Of a stretch of DNA of 64,000 nucleotides, positions 10,821 to 21,564 are shown piece after piece. The DNA lies in assembly GCF_900108875.1 (NCBI RefSeq), contig NZ_FNYJ01000002.1:39921-103920 (forward strand), given 5' to 3'. Below the pieces are notes generated by a model. It ran no database searches, was not told where the DNA came from, and was given only the letters and a program-made list of their open reading frames with translations. The stretch comes from Pseudomonas sp. NFR16. GTDB lineage: Bacteria; Pseudomonadota; Gammaproteobacteria; Pseudomonadales; Pseudomonadaceae. Each line of letters begins with the position of its first letter. Within the stretch, counting starts at the first letter, position 1. Both the position numbers and the translations under genes were made by a program.

Positions 10821-13800
10821 CCGGGCTGTGGTGTCGAAGCCCCAGGCGGCGGCACCGCAAAATTGCGCCGCCCCAGGCGCAAAATCAGCAGCGTCAGCGA
10901 GTCGGCATTGCTGAGCATGACCTGGCTGCGTTTAGCCACATCCGTCAGAAACACCTGTCGGGCCTCATCCAGAGTCCCTGATTCGGTCAGCTGCAATATC
11001 GTATCGTAACCCCGGTTGTCGCCCGGTCCGATGTCGCGCCATTGGCCGCCGTCGAGCATCAGAAACAGCGCCCGACGATCACTCAGGCCTGACAGTTCGC
11101 GTGTCTGAAAACGCTCGATATCGGCCTTCAGCCGGACATTGCTGGCATCGTCCTCAACGATCAGATCAGGGTATGGCGACGAGCTCTCCAGATAGGCGAT
11201 GTCATGAGTGTTCAGCGCCAGGTGGGACAGTTCATGGAGCAAGGTCGCTGCGCGGTAATGCGGTCCCAGGTCAAACCCTTCGGCGGCAGCGCGTGCATTG
11301 AGCCGATACGCCGGCACCTGGAAAAAGCACTCGGTCAGAAAGATTCGCTTCTGCGGGTCAGTCTTGTAGACAAAACCGATGGTGGTCTGGGCACCGGGTC
11401 GATTGGTGCCCACGACGAAACGCGACGACGAGAATGGCGCGAGCGAAGCGTCCATGAGGGCGTTGAACAGTGCCTTGATGGCCTGCTCGGTTCGGTCCAG
11501 CAACGGCTGGTCGAGCGTGCGGGTGCCGTAGAACTCAGTGAGAATCGCCGCCACGCGCGGGTCCAGCGGTTCTGCGCGCTGATGCACATTGAGATTGTCC
11601 AGGCAGGTTTCAAGGTAGCGCTTTGCGTGCAAATGGGCCTGACCGATGCGCCGCGCCCTGTCACGAAACAGTGCGCGAATCTGCGGCATGCCCTCGGCTT
11701 CGACGACCATCACGTCGCTTGCATCGACGGTGTTATAGCGTTCGCGAAGCCGGCTGACGAAGCCTCCGCCTCCCTTGAGGCCGAGGCTCAGATCCATCTG
11801 CCAGCGCTGGTCGTCGTCGAGGGTCAGTCGGGGGCCGGGTGAGCCATCGCTGCCGATGATCCGCCAGCCGCCTTCCCTGTCATTGCGTGCAATCCGATAA
11901 ATCCGTCCGTTGACGGCGGCATAGGTGGCATCGCTTTGCGGGTCACGATAGATGCTCAACAGGTCATCGCGCCGGAAATCGCTGAGTGCTACGTTTTTCA
12001 CCTCCAGTGCCTGTAACTGCCGCAATTGCTCGCCGGAAAGGTTCGGGCCCGACCAGCCGAAGTCGGTCGCCGCCTTTTCCTCTTCGGTGACCCGCACCGG
12101 ATGCGGCCGGTCGGAGGCCAGATCCTCCCTGACCTGCTCATCCAGCGCCTGGGTGCGGGCAGCCGCCATAACGCCCAGTGCCGCAGAAAACTCCGAGAGT
12201 GCTTCGCCCCAACGCTTTCCGGACGCCGAGTCCAGCGACGCCTTCACCAGCGAGTGGCTCTGCCATAGCGACACCAAGGCCGCGAGTTTGCCAGGCAGCA
12301 GGCTCAGTGCCTGCTCCATGCCCAGCGTCATGAGAAAGCGTCTGGACGCCGCGTCGGCTTCAAGCGTCGTCACCGAATTGCTCTTGCCGATGTCCAGGAC
12401 CAACTCACACACGTCCGTGAACAGCATCAGCAACGCATTGCCGCGCACCTCCTCCACGGCCAGGGTCACGGGGCCAGGTTTACGCAGCGGCACATCACCG
12501 ATGCTCGCTGCGTAGAACGGCAAATGCGGCTCGTTGAACCCGCCATTGTCGTAACGCTTGCGCACGTCGGGATCCACGCGCGCCAGCAGCAGCGCCTGAA
12601 GCGCGGACTCCGCACGGATGGCCTGGATGACGGCATCGCGGCTGTCGAATTCGCGAAAGGTAAAGCCGGCATTTTGCAACGCGTACAGAATTACCGGCCC
12701 CGCCTGCGCATTCGCCGGCCCGATGAGGTAGAGGCCCAGGCACCGGTCGGGGCTCATCCCCGCGTCGGCGACCAGTTGCAACGGGCTGATGATGACGCGG
12801 GCGTCGCCCACCGGTTCCCGGGCGATGCCGTCAGGCATGTTGCCGACCTGAGCGATGAATTGAAACGCGGTGTCGCTCAGGGACTTTTCCAGTTTCAGTT
12901 GATAGGCCACGACCTGCATCATCGTGGGCAACTGATTGATGAACAGTCGCTTGCGACGCGCATAATCGGCGCCGTCCTGACTCAGGCCGTTACGCAGCAG
13001 GGTCATGAAGCCTGCGCCCACGTCCAGCTTTCTGACCAGCTTGCGGATGTAGTCCGGGGTCAGCAGCTTGACCGCTTCGCCCTGTTCGGCCGATTCGATG
13101 CTGAGCACAGCGTCCTGCAGTTCAATGAAGCGGTTGGCCGCATAATCAGTCAGCGATTCTTTGCGAATGACGGTCGCGGCCGGAACCCCTGACGGGATTT
13201 GCCCCGTCAACGCAGGCGCGGCAACGAAGTGCCGGGCGGTCACCGTGATCAGGTCGGGATCAAGCGTCTGGTCGATGAAATCCAGTTTGAGCTGGGCGAC
13301 CAATCGCTCGTGGGTGTACTCGGACAACGAGGGAATGCCAAAGAGAAAATCCTCCCCGCCTTCGCTCGCCCGATACAACCGGCGCCAGAGTTCCACGTAA
13401 ACAAACAGCTGCTCGGGCGAGGCAGCGGTCAGCCAGGGCGGCAGCATGGCCTCGAACAAGGTGCGGCTGATGGCCAGGGACAGGCCGTCCAGCATGCTGT
13501 CCAGTTGTTCGTCCAACTGCGCGGCGCTGGCCAGGCCCAGGAACAACGGCGCATCAAACCGGCAGCGAATCGCACGTTCGCACAGCGCTTGAAGATTCTG
13601 CTGCTGCCTGCGCAGGACGCCGCCCTGCAACGCCTCGAAGGCGTGTCCGTCCACCCGATCGAGGCGCACGCGCAGTTGGTTGTCGACCGCCTTGCGTACA
13701 TGCTCCCGCAGCGACGTACGCTGGGTTTCGCCCACCAGCGCCAGCCATAACTCGCTGTAGCGGCCGTGAAAATGCGCTTGCAGGTGGGTCTGCAGATGTT

Positions 13801-16141
13801 CGAGGGAACGATAATGCCGCCATCCGTGCAGGCTGCTCCAGAGCATTAGCCCGACGCCGGGCCGTGCCGGTTGCGAGACGACCATCGCCTCACTGAGCTG
13901 AACCACGGCATGACTGCCGAACATCAGCGAAACGGAAAACACCTCGGTGGCAGGGCCTGCGTTGCCGATGCGCTGCGCGCGCAGCGGAAGGTCAAGCACT
14001 TGCCGCGCCATGTCCGCGCCTGTCGCGGCCACGCTGGCCAGGCGCAGGGCCAGCGCAAGGTCGATACGCGCCGTGTCGTGGCGCAAATTGGTCGCCACGA
14101 TGACCGGCTGCCAATGCCTGTCGTCAGTCCGGGCCATTGTGAGCCGACATTGCTTGAAATAATCCACATACGACGCGGTGAAGTCCTGTGCGGCGCGCTC
14201 GAGCACATGCTCAAGCACACCTTCGCCGGACAGTGCGCACGCGGCTGCCGCAGGCGAATACGTCAAGCCCGACAGGCCAACCGTGGTCGGACGCAGTCCG
14301 GTGACGCGCTCCAGCAGCAACGACAGCAGATCCGACTTACGCGTTGCCGTCGCCGTGGCGATGGACGGGCCCTGCGGCGTATCGGCCTCGGCCGTTGCTT
14401 CCCGCCATTGCACGCTGACCTCTCCGGCCCTGACCGCTGACGGCGTCAGCGCGCACAGACGGCGCTGCAGCGCCAGCTCGGCGTACTCGTACAAGCCCTG
14501 ACTCTGCTCGTGCAGTTCGCCGGCCAGCCAATCGGCGATCCGCGTTTGCTCACGCCAGGAAGGTGTAAAAATCGCCCGCGCAGAAGCTTTCGAGATGTCG
14601 TCTGCCAGGTCGGCGAGCCCGTCCTCCTCGTCCGGCGACGAGGCGCAGACCACCGCCCGGCCCTCGGCATCGAACTGCCAGATCGCGGAAAAATCGAATG
14701 GCGCCACCTGGCGCCAGCGACCGCTGCCGAACTGCAACAGGCGCGGGTCAAGCAAGGCGCGCACGTCAAGTGCATCGTCGAACATCGATGACATCGCATC
14801 CGGGGCGCTCGACAGGCTCGCTGCATAAGCAAGGTTCGCTCGCTGCACGGCGATGATCGAGTCGACACGGTCACCAGACACCGCCCGCGAGATGTCTTGC
14901 AGGGTGACATTCAACGCATCGGTGCCCGTCAGCAGCGCCTGCTTTTCGAGGGCCAGCGCCCCACGCAGCTGCTCACGCCCGGGCGCGCTGCTCAGGTGCG
15001 CACCCAGAGACGCGGCGTCATTGAAGCGGCGCAGGCTGTGCGATGGCGTGAACCACCAGACCGCGCTGTCGCCCGGCAACCCGAGGCGCAAAACGAAAGT
15101 GCCCGCCAGCGCCTGGTGCGCGCCATTGCCCACGCTGATCGACAGACGTTGACAGCGCACGTCAGCCCCGGTGGGCAGCGTGCCAGCGAGTGATTGTAAA
15201 AGCGGTCGCAGCGCCTTGAGTTCGTCGGGCTTGAGTTGGCCGCTCTGCTGACACCGGTAGAGCGCGTGAACAAAGCTATTGGCGAAGTTCGCGACGGCCA
15301 GGTCGCGCCGACTCGGCGCGCCTTCTTTTGGGTCATGCCAGAATGAGTCGAGCAATTCGCCAAAGCGCTCGGCGACGTTCGCGACAGCATCGCTCACTGC
15401 CTGCTCCAACTGCGCCGCCTCTTCTGCATCCGCGACGCGCCCATCGGCATCCAGAAAACGTCGCTCGACGCCTTCCATCAGGCCGGTCTTGCAGTACTCA
15501 TCGAATGCGCACTGGGCCAAAGACTGCGTCGCCAGCACCTGCTCCGGGTTGTCGCCGGACGCAGTCTGAACGAGCTGCAAAAGAAGCTTTGCCGGAGCCT
15601 GCTTGAGGCGCGGCAAAGTATCGGGCAAGGTTCGTTCAAGTGCGGCGGTGGTGGCGTTGAACAAAAACGGCATGTCTTTGAGTTGCCCGGTCAACCGACT
15701 CACTGCCTCGGCCTGGGCATCGAGAATGGCGAACATTTGCGACTGAAACGGATCAGCGTCGATTCGCTCGTATTCGAACGGAGCGTTTGCGTCGCCCTCG
15801 GCAAAACGCGCCGTCAGGGCGGCCAGCAGCGCACGACGATCGGTGAAGCATTCCAGACCGGACGCCAGGCTGTGCAGGTATACGCACTGTTTGGTGGGGG
15901 TCGTATGACTGAAGATCCTTGCGCTGGACATATCGAAAGGCGCAGCGCGACCGTCATCGAACAGCAGGCGGTCGACCCGCACAGGGTCAGACGTGTTGGG
16001 GGATGGGGGGTGGCTCAGCGACAGCAGCCACTGTCGCTCGTCAGCATTCAGCGCGCCGGCGAGAAGCGCTGCTTCCACGTCATCGGTGAAGCGCTGCCTG
16101 AGCGCCGTGGTGTGAAAGTAATCGGCAATTGCGGTGGACAT
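10808..16141 (-). CDS. Very large DUF6543/dermonecrotic-toxin-like protein with C-terminal HExxH motif
   Basis: 1777 residues, apparently soluble, without an evident signal peptide or RTX/YD repeats. The N-terminal part (with [12 protein letters not shown] around residue 60) and overall size resemble the Pseudomonas 'dermonecrotic toxin domain' (DUF6543) family, whose members are suspected toxins or effectors of unknown mode. Near the C-terminus, [14 protein letters not shown] places HELSH at 1636-1640, a zincin-type zinc motif with a possible catalytic glutamate at 1637; the third ligand is not certain. Start ATG 16141 has GAGGAG just upstream. The gene is solitary, with no secretion, chaperone or immunity gene adjacent, and its 3' end overlaps the acyl-CoA dehydrogenase gene by 13 bases. 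Family assignment is from memory of the protein type; activity is inference. Confidence 0.65.
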   Translation of the reverse strand: MSTAIADYFHTTALRQRFTDDVEAALLAGALNADERQWLLSLSHPPSPNTSDPVRVDRLLFDDGRAAPFDMSSARIFSHTTPTKQCVYLHSLASGLECFTDRRALLAALTARFAEGDANAPFEYERIDADPFQSQMFAILDAQAEAVSRLTGQLKDMPFLFNATTAALERTLPDTLPRLKQAPAKLLLQLVQTASGDNPEQVLATQSLAQCAFDEYCKTGLMEGVERRFLDADGRVADAEEAAQLEQAVSDAVANVAERFGELLDSFWHDPKEGAPSRRDLAVANFANSFVHALYRCQQSGQLKPDELKALRPLLQSLAGTLPTGADVRCQRLSISVGNGAHQALAGTFVLRLGLPGDSAVWWFTPSHSLRRFNDAASLGAHLSSAPGREQLRGALALEKQALLTGTDALNVTLQDISRAVSGDRVDSIIAVQRANLAYAASLSSAPDAMSSMFDDALDVRALLDPRLLQFGSGRWRQVAPFDFSAIWQFDAEGRAVVCASSPDEEDGLADLADDISKASARAIFTPSWREQTRIADWLAGELHEQSQGLYEYAELALQRRLCALTPSAVRAGEVSVQWREATAEADTPQGPSIATATATRKSDLLSLLLERVTGLRPTTVGLSGLTYSPAAAACALSGEGVLEHVLERAAQDFTASYVDYFKQCRLTMARTDDRHWQPVIVATNLRHDTARIDLALALRLASVAATGADMARQVLDLPLRAQRIGNAGPATEVFSVSLMFGSHAVVQLSEAMVVSQPARPGVGLMLWSSLHGWRHYRSLEHLQTHLQAHFHGRYSELWLALVGETQRTSLREHVRKAVDNQLRVRLDRVDGHAFEALQGGVLRRQQQNLQALCERAIRCRFDAPLFLGLASAAQLDEQLDSMLDGLSLAISRTLFEAMLPPWLTAASPEQLFVYVELWRRLYRASEGGEDFLFGIPSLSEYTHERLVAQLKLDFIDQTLDPDLITVTARHFVAAPALTGQIPSGVPAATVIRKESLTDYAANRFIELQDAVLSIESAEQGEAVKLLTPDYIRKLVRKLDVGAGFMTLLRNGLSQDGADYARRKRLFINQLPTMMQVVAYQLKLEKSLSDTAFQFIAQVGNMPDGIAREPVGDARVIISPLQLVADAGMSPDRCLGLYLIGPANAQAGPVILYALQNAGFTFREFDSRDAVIQAIRAESALQALLLARVDPDVRKRYDNGGFNEPHLPFYAASIGDVPLRKPGPVTLAVEEVRGNALLMLFTDVCELVLDIGKSNSVTTLEADAASRRFLMTLGMEQALSLLPGKLAALVSLWQSHSLVKASLDSASGKRWGEALSEFSAALGVMAAARTQALDEQVREDLASDRPHPVRVTEEEKAATDFGWSGPNLSGEQLRQLQALEVKNVALSDFRRDDLLSIYRDPQSDATYAAVNGRIYRIARNDREGGWRIIGSDGSPGPRLTLDDDQRWQMDLSLGLKGGGGFVSRLRERYNTVDASDVMVVEAEGMPQIRALFRDRARRIGQAHLHAKRYLETCLDNLNVHQRAEPLDPRVAAILTEFYGTRTLDQPLLDRTEQAIKALFNALMDASLAPFSSSRFVVGTNRPGAQTTIGFVYKTDPQKRIFLTECFFQVPAYRLNARAAAEGFDLGPHYRAATLLHELSHLALNTHDIAYLESSSPYPDLIVEDDASNVRLKADIERFQTRELSGLSDRRALFLMLDGGQWRDIGPGDNRGYDTILQLTESGTLDEARQVFLTDVAKRSQVMLSNADSLTLLILRLGRRNFAVPPPGASTPQPGQSA

Positions 16142-16162
16142 TACAGCTCCTCATGCACAAAC

Positions 16163-16187
16163 GCCCCACCCGGCAACCGGTTGGGGC
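16163..16187 (-). promoter_or_regulatory. Hairpin in the leader of the large toxin-like gene
   Basis: On the minus strand GCCCCAACCGG pairs with CCGGGTGGGGC around a three-base loop (TTG), with a G-T wobble in the stem. It ends about 22 bases before the toxin ATG and about 10 before its GAGGAG ribosome-binding site. Too few T residues follow for a strong terminator; it could be a leader structure affecting translation or an attenuator. Confidence 0.4.
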
Positions 16188-16529
16188 AAGAAAGGCAAGG
16201 AGCGTAAGGAGAAATCCACCGCTGGCTGCGTTACATAACGCTGCACAAAAGCACGGCTATTTAGGTTTGACTGGAAGGGCCGTTACGGCCATTTGGCGCG
16301 CTCATACGACGGTGAGCTCGAAGAACGCCTGACTGATCGCCGCCGGGTGCCGTCTTCGGCCAATTCGACGCGCCGTGCGCTGGAACAGCCTGATCCGGTG
16401 ATGATCTCCCAGCGCCTTGACGTGCCGGTCACCGCCGGCTGGCTGATGAGCAGGCGCGCTGGCCGGACAGCGTGCGGGTCCGGCTCGCAGCCGACCAATC
16501 GCACGCCCCCCAGACAGCCCACAGCCGGG
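16188..16529. other. Intergenic region upstream of the toxin-like gene
   Basis: About 340 bases between the toxin-like gene and the FMN reductase gene, both on the minus strand. It must hold the promoter of the toxin-like gene. An open frame on the plus strand (16293 onward) runs into the reverse complement of the FMN reductase gene and has no recognisable domain, so I treat it as non-coding. Confidence 0.4.
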
Positions 16530-17096
16530 TTATTCGGCCTTGACGGTACGCGCCACGTGCGCGGCAAAAGCGTCGATGATGCCTTGCAAGAACGGCCGGG
16601 TCTTTTCACTCAGTTTGCCCTGCTCGTCGAAGAACGTGCCGGCGTTGCCCAGGTACGCCTCGGGCTGCTGCATACAAAGCACGTCGAGGAACACGAAGCT
16701 CTGACGCAGGTGCTGGTTGGCGCCGAACCCGCCGATTGCACCGGGCGAGACGCTGACCACGGCGGCAGGCTTGGCCTTGCCCCACGAACTCTTGCCATAC
16801 GGGCGCGAGCCCACGTCGATGGCGTTCTTCAACGCGCCTGGCACTGAACGGTTGTATTCGGGAGTCACGAACAGAAAGCCGTCTGCACTTTGCAGGGCCT
16901 GACGGAACGCGGTGTAGGCGGCCGGTGGGGAGTCAAGGTCGATGTCTTCGTTGTACAGCGGCAAATCGCCGATTTCGACGATGCTCAGTTTCAGGCTGGG
17001 CGGTGCGAGCTCGGCGAGTGAGCGGGCCACTTTGCGGTTGAGGGAGTCTTTGCGCAAGCTGCCGACAATCACTGCGATCGAATGAACCTGGCTCAT
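16530..17096 (-). CDS. NADPH-dependent FMN reductase (ChrR/YieF-like)
   Basis: A 188-residue flavodoxin-fold oxidoreductase. The phosphate-binding loop is IAVIVGSLRKDSLNRKVA near the N-terminus; FVTPEYNRSVPGALKNAIDVGSRPYG contains the conserved TPEYN and PG motifs, and VSVSPGAIGGFGA follows. Such cytosolic enzymes use NAD(P)H and bound FMN to reduce quinones, chromate or other electrophiles. The start ATG 17096 has AAGG upstream. It is transcribed alone, head to head with a small hypothetical gene. The exact substrate is not predictable. Confidence 0.88.
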   Translation of the reverse strand: MSQVHSIAVIVGSLRKDSLNRKVARSLAELAPPSLKLSIVEIGDLPLYNEDIDLDSPPAAYTAFRQALQSADGFLFVTPEYNRSVPGALKNAIDVGSRPYGKSSWGKAKPAAVVSVSPGAIGGFGANQHLRQSFVFLDVLCMQQPEAYLGNAGTFFDEQGKLSEKTRPFLQGIIDAFAAHVARTVKAE

Positions 17097-17411
17097 GAAG
17101 CTGACCTTCTTCTGTTGTAGGAATGCACAGTTATAGATGAAAGACGCGAAACATTCCCCGCTGTTTTTCAGTTGCGAATCATCGAATCAGTCGATGTTCT
17201 CCCTGTTGGCGCTTGCGGCCCTCATACCGTTGGTCGCGACTATTTTTTCGGCGGCCGAAAACTACCCTTCAAAACGGCGGTCTGAGAGCCTTGAGCGACG
17301 AAGGTGCCGACCCGCCTGACAGAATTACCTTACAAGCGGACGCGGATCATCGGCTTGCAGTGTTACGATGCGAGCGAAAACGAGCAGTTATTTCCAGAGG
17401 TTACAAAGCAA
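17097..17411. other. Divergent promoter region between FMN reductase and small hypothetical gene
   Basis: 315 bases. It contains one short open frame (17137-17319, Ser/Leu-rich) without a clear ribosome-binding site or family signature, which I do not call. Promoters for both flanking genes must lie here, but no clear consensus was found. Confidence 0.4.
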
Positions 17412-17624
17412 ATGGCTTCAGTTCTAGTTGGGCAGTTTCATGCCAGAGATGCGGAAGGCCGTATCTACCCGGTGCATGAATTCCGTGAATCACAGCCCGA
17501 TGAGGCTGACGGCAAGGAGCCCGTTTCCACCTATCGCCTGGCCATTGGCGACCGCGTCAACCATTTGGGCGGCGATGAATTCGAACTGTTGCAATCAGGA
17601 ATCAAACTGACCCGGGTCAGCTGA
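17412..17624 (+). CDS. Small hypothetical protein (70 aa)
   Basis: A 70-residue protein of unknown function with acidic, polar composition (MASVLVGQFHARDAEGRIYPVHEF at its start; GDRVNHLGGDEFELLQSG near its end). ATG 17412 is preceded by AGAGG at 17396-17400. The frame extends further upstream, but the usable start and the protein-like composition begin here. I recognise it only as a type of short conserved Pseudomonas protein. It has no signal peptide or membrane segment and is followed by an inverted repeat shared with the convergent GNAT gene. Confidence 0.65.
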   Translation: MASVLVGQFHARDAEGRIYPVHEFRESQPDEADGKEPVSTYRLAIGDRVNHLGGDEFELLQSGIKLTRVS

Positions 17625-17630
17625 ACCGCC

Positions 17631-17676
17631 GCTGCAAGCCGCCACACATTGCCGCGCACGACGTAAGGCTTGCAGC
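17631..17676 (+). terminator. Inverted repeat between convergent genes
   Basis: GCTGCAAGCC (17631-17640) and GGCTTGCAGC (17667-17676) are perfect complements separated by 26 bases and followed by TTTC. It lies between the convergent small hypothetical gene and the GNAT gene and could act as a weak bidirectional terminator. Confidence 0.4.
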
Positions 17677-17678
17677 TT

Positions 17679-18245
17679 TCAACCGGTGACCTCGTCGCCC
17701 AGCATCAGGTACCAGAAAATCGCCGCTTCTTCGGTCGTCGGATCAATGGCACGGTACCGCAGATAATCCACACCTCCCGCCACGAATCCATATCCCTCAT
17801 ACAGCTTGCAAGCGGCCAGATTGTTGTTCTGGGTTTCCAGCATGATCCCCGGCAAATGGTGCTTGCGGCCCCAGAACTGCGCCACGTCGAGCAACTTGCG
17901 CGCGATGCCGTTACGCCGCGCGGTCGCGTCCACTGCCAGCTCGTCGATGTGAGCGAAACCGTTCCAGTGTTTGCTGATGACAATGTGCCCCACCGGCTCT
18001 TCATCGAGCCAGGCGACCAGAACGGTGCTGTCGGCGGCGTCGCGGTAGTTGCAGAACTCTTCGGAATCGATGCCGTAATTCTTCAGATAGGGTTCGACCG
18101 GGTCGATGCGCCATTGCGCCACGGGCTTCCCGAGCTGCACTTGAGCGTAGCCGCTGACCATGAAGGTGAATTCGCTGTTGAGGATGTAATCCTCGAAACA
18201 TTCGTCAGCGACACGAATGCTGAGGGTCGGCGTCGACATCGTCAT
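17679..18245 (-). CDS. GNAT acetyltransferase, streptothricin acetyltransferase-like
   Basis: A 188-residue GCN5-related N-acetyltransferase. The acetyl-CoA site is DATARRNGIARKLLDVAQFW, and the stretch GIMLETQNNNLAACKLYEGYGFVAGGVDY followed by AAIFWYLMLG closely recalls the Sat/NAT streptothricin acetyltransferases (LETQ.NN..AC.LY...GF..GG.D). It may acetylate streptothricin or a related lysine-rich substrate; in a Pseudomonas core context another natural amine is equally possible. ATG 18245 was chosen because AGGAG lies 6 bases upstream; two other in-frame ATGs (18248, 18239) are close and cannot be excluded. Confidence 0.8.
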   Translation of the reverse strand: MTMSTPTLSIRVADECFEDYILNSEFTFMVSGYAQVQLGKPVAQWRIDPVEPYLKNYGIDSEEFCNYRDAADSTVLVAWLDEEPVGHIVISKHWNGFAHIDELAVDATARRNGIARKLLDVAQFWGRKHHLPGIMLETQNNNLAACKLYEGYGFVAGGVDYLRYRAIDPTTEEAAIFWYLMLGDEVTG

Positions 18246-18322
18246 CATGCGCTCCTGCGCCATCGATGAAAGATCACATCATTGCGCGCCGAACGACCCG
18301 CATGCCGTCCGCCGTCTCCAGA

Positions 18323-19084
18323 TCACTGGGCCGGGCTCTGAGCCTCGAGCAACTGCGTCCACAACGCCGGAGCGCCCGCCGACTTGGCGATCACGGCCAG
18401 ACGCGCTTCATGCTCGGCCAGCTCCGCTTCGCTCGCCACGACAATCCGGCCCGGCGCGCGATTGAGGATGCGGCGCACTTCCGTCGGCCGGTCCGCTCCA
18501 CCCTCCCCATCGTTATTCCCTGCCAGCGACAGCGTCGTCTGGCCGCCGGTCATCGCCAGATAGACATCCGCGAGGATCTCGGAGTCGAGCAATGCGCCGT
18601 GCAGTTCGCGACCTGAGTTGTCGACATCGTAACGCTTGCACAGCGCATCCAGGCTATTGCGTTGCCCCGGGTGCCGTTCGCGGGCCATCGCCAGGGTGTC
18701 GAGGATGGAGCAATAACTGGCCAGGTCAGCGCGATCATGCTGGCCGATCAGGGCAAACTCGTTGTTGAGGAAGCCGACGTCGAACGCCGCGTTGTGGATG
18801 ATCAGCTGCGCGCCTTTGATGAACTCATAGAATTCGTCAGCCACTTCGCCGAAACGAGGCTTGCCGATCAGGAACTGGTCAGTGATGCCGTGAACGCCGA
18901 TCGCGCCCTCGTCACTTTCCCGGTCCGGCTGCAAGTACACGTGGAAATGCCGCCCGGTCAGACGCCGGCCGATAACCTCGACGCAGCCGATCTCGATCAC
19001 GCGATGGCCGTCAGTGACAGGCATACCGGTGGTTTCGGTATCGAGGACGACCCGCCGTTCAGTGATGATATTTTGTACAGTCAT
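18323..19084 (-). CDS. dnaQ: DNA polymerase III epsilon subunit (proofreading 3'-5' exonuclease)
   Basis: A 253-residue DEDDh exonuclease. Exo I is VVLDTETTG (D15, E17), Exo II lies in IIHNAAFDVGFLNNEF, and Exo III is HGALLDSEILADVYLAMTGGQ (histidine four residues before the aspartate). The C-terminal tail after about 190 should bind the alpha subunit. It edits misincorporated bases during replication. The gene lies downstream of rnhA on the same strand, in the classical rnhA-dnaQ neighbourhood, but a 237-base gap with a REP element separates them here. Confidence 0.96.
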   Translation of the reverse strand: MTVQNIITERRVVLDTETTGMPVTDGHRVIEIGCVEVIGRRLTGRHFHVYLQPDRESDEGAIGVHGITDQFLIGKPRFGEVADEFYEFIKGAQLIIHNAAFDVGFLNNEFALIGQHDRADLASYCSILDTLAMARERHPGQRNSLDALCKRYDVDNSGRELHGALLDSEILADVYLAMTGGQTTLSLAGNNDGEGGADRPTEVRRILNRAPGRIVVASEAELAEHEARLAVIAKSAGAPALWTQLLEAQSPAQ

Positions 19085-19164
19085 TGCCTACCGCCTCAGC
19101 TTCAGGCGCGGATATTAACATGGGAGTTTTCGGGATGTGCGCGCCAGCGTTCGATTGACGCAGG

Positions 19165-19191
19165 ACCTGTGGGCGCGCTTGCCCGCGAAGG
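19165..19191. repeat. REP element (GCGCGCTTGCCCGCG type), single
   Basis: The core GCGCGCTTGCCCGCGAAG in the dnaQ-rnhA gap matches the REP family repeated at 23234-23323, 44241-44279, 50904-50967, 63414-63502 and 63781-63869. Only one half is intact here. Confidence 0.7.
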
Positions 19192-19321
19192 CTGGACTTA
19201 ACGCCGTAGGTCCGTGGGCGCGAGTGGCATTTTCGTGAGCCAGCTCATTCGCACAGCAGCCGGCGCGTGATGGCCGGCGACAGCAGACATCCCGGCGCAG
19301 CCCACGCATCGGGGCTGGCTA

Positions 19322-19774
<453 letters not shown>

Positions 19775-19815
19775 TACGGATTTTCCAGATGTGAGAAAGC
19801 GCGCGCAGCGCCAGG

Positions 19816-20574
19816 CTACGGCTCGGGACTGCGCCGGTTGACCTTGGCCATCGGCAGCGGCAACAACTTGCCCATCGGTTCGCGACGGGGCATGCGCACG
19901 GGGCGAAGACCGACCACCAGCTTGCGCGCTACCAATAAATAGAAGCCGCCGCCCGGGCTCTGCCAGCCATCGGCAAGGCGCTCCAGACCGGACAGCCGGG
20001 ACTGCCACTTGGGCGAAGCAAGCGGCGGACGATAGCACCCGAAGCGGCGTTTCTCCAGCGCGAAGCCCAGCAGATTCAGCCAGTCGCCGACCCGGGACGG
20101 CGAGATGCAACGTGCCCGGCGCAAGGCATCATTGGTGAAAAAGTGGCGCACACCCCACGTGCTCCAAGGGTTGATTCCGATGATCAGCAGATGTCCACCC
20201 GGGCGCACGCTGCTGGCCGCCTCGCGCAACAGACCGTGTGGGGACAGGCAGAAATCCAGCCCGTGTTGCATCACCACCACGTCGGCGGCATGTTCACTCA
20301 ACGGCCAGGCCTGCTCTTCACAAACGATCTCGACGCCCGGCAACGGAGCGCCGAGGCGCACGTTGCGCTGAACCTGTTTGGCGGCGGGCGGCGTCTGCGC
20401 CGAAGGCCCGTAATGCACGAGGTAGCCGCCAAAGAATCGCTCGAGCTCTTCTTCCAGAACCCGCCGCTCTTCTTCCAGCAACAGTTGCCCCAACGGCCCG
20501 GACAACCATTCACGGGCGGCGCTGATCAACTCAAGCCATTCAGGGTCGGCCTGGGCGAACGCTTCATCGGTCAT
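19816..20574 (-). CDS. Class I SAM-dependent methyltransferase
   Basis: A 252-residue methyltransferase-fold protein, always found between gloB and rnhA in Pseudomonas. The SAM fold is seen in [42 protein letters not shown]; the first glycine-rich loop is poor, so cofactor binding is less certain than in typical members. Leu/Glu-rich helices ([20 protein letters not shown]) precede the fold, and the C-terminus is basic. The substrate is unknown. GGAG lies about 8 bases before ATG 20574. It is divergent from gloB with a gap of 111 bases, so the promoters are back to back. Confidence 0.75.
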   Translation of the reverse strand: MTDEAFAQADPEWLELISAAREWLSGPLGQLLLEEERRVLEEELERFFGGYLVHYGPSAQTPPAAKQVQRNVRLGAPLPGVEIVCEEQAWPLSEHAADVVVMQHGLDFCLSPHGLLREAASSVRPGGHLLIIGINPWSTWGVRHFFTNDALRRARCISPSRVGDWLNLLGFALEKRRFGCYRPPLASPKWQSRLSGLERLADGWQSPGGGFYLLVARKLVVGLRPVRMPRREPMGKLLPLPMAKVNRRSPEP

Positions 20575-20685
20575 TTCCGGTCTCCATGAGGTAGTCCCGC
20601 AAGTTGATCCCGTGCGAGATGCTCGCCTGGAATCTGTTCAGACTCTAAGATGCCTTTCATTGTTTCCAGCCGAGCGAACCGCGCC

Positions 20686-21465
20686 ATGATACAGATCGAT
20701 GCCCTGCCCGCTTTCAACGATAACTACATCTGGTTGTTACAAGACAATGCCAGCAAGCATTGCGCGGTGGTCGATCCCGGTGATGCAGCGCCCGTGCAGG
20801 CCTGGCTGCAGCGCAATCCGGAGTGGCATTTGAGCGACATTCTGATCACCCATCATCACGCCGACCATACCGGCGGTGTCGAACAGCTGAAGAGCCTGAC
20901 GGGCGCCACCGTTTGGGGTCCGGCCAACGAGAAAATCCCTGCCTGGGATGTCGCGCTGTCCGACAACGATCATCTCACCGTACTCGGCCTGACCTTCGTC
21001 GTCCATGCGGTTCCTGGCCACACCCTGGGCCACATCGCTTTCTATCACGACGATCCACGACAGCCGTTGCTGTTCAGTGGCGACACATTGTTCGCTGCCG
21101 GTTGCGGCCGCCTGTTCGAGGGCACGCCGCAGCAAATGCACCACTCTCTCGGCCGTCTGGGCGCGCTGCCCGACAGCACCCTGGTGTACTGCGCCCACGA
21201 ATACACGCTGAGCAACCTGCGTTTCGCCGTCGCGGTCGAGCCAGAAAACCCCGACATCACGGGGCGTTTCGAGGAGGTCATGCGGCTGCGTGAACAAAAT
21301 CGCATCACGCTGCCTTCCAACCTCGCCCTCGAGCGCAAGACCAATCCGTTTCTACGCGTGTCGATCGACGCTGTGAAACAAAAAGCAGACGAACGGACCG
21401 GTACAGACAACGCATCGCCTGCAGCGGTTTTTGCGGCCCTGCGCGCGTGGAAAGATAAGTTCTAA
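20686..21465 (+). CDS. gloB: Hydroxyacylglutathione hydrolase (glyoxalase II)
   Basis: A 259-residue metallo-beta-lactamase-fold enzyme. The metal motif is [10 protein letters not shown] (H56, H58, D60, H61), followed by [12 protein letters not shown] and [19 protein letters not shown]; the C-terminal helical domain has KTNPFLRVS, which binds glutathione. It hydrolyses S-lactoylglutathione to lactate and glutathione, finishing methylglyoxal detoxification in the cytosol. ATG 20686 gives the standard N-terminus ([18 protein letters not shown]); an ATG 36 bases upstream would add residues not seen in the family. Confidence 0.95.
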   Translation: MIQIDALPAFNDNYIWLLQDNASKHCAVVDPGDAAPVQAWLQRNPEWHLSDILITHHHADHTGGVEQLKSLTGATVWGPANEKIPAWDVALSDNDHLTVLGLTFVVHAVPGHTLGHIAFYHDDPRQPLLFSGDTLFAAGCGRLFEGTPQQMHHSLGRLGALPDSTLVYCAHEYTLSNLRFAVAVEPENPDITGRFEEVMRLREQNRITLPSNLALERKTNPFLRVSIDAVKQKADERTGTDNASPAAVFAALRAWKDKF

Positions 21466-21564
21466 ACGGATGGCGAATCGGTACGAAAATTCTGAAAGGT
21501 TGACCGTTCTCAAGACGCTTTCTAGAATCGCCCGACATTTTCGACTGGAACTATCCCCCAGCCA

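Noticed and set aside
16293..16529. Possible gene remnant upstream of the FMN reductase gene end
   Set aside because: The open frame has no recognisable motif and continues into the antisense of the reductase gene.
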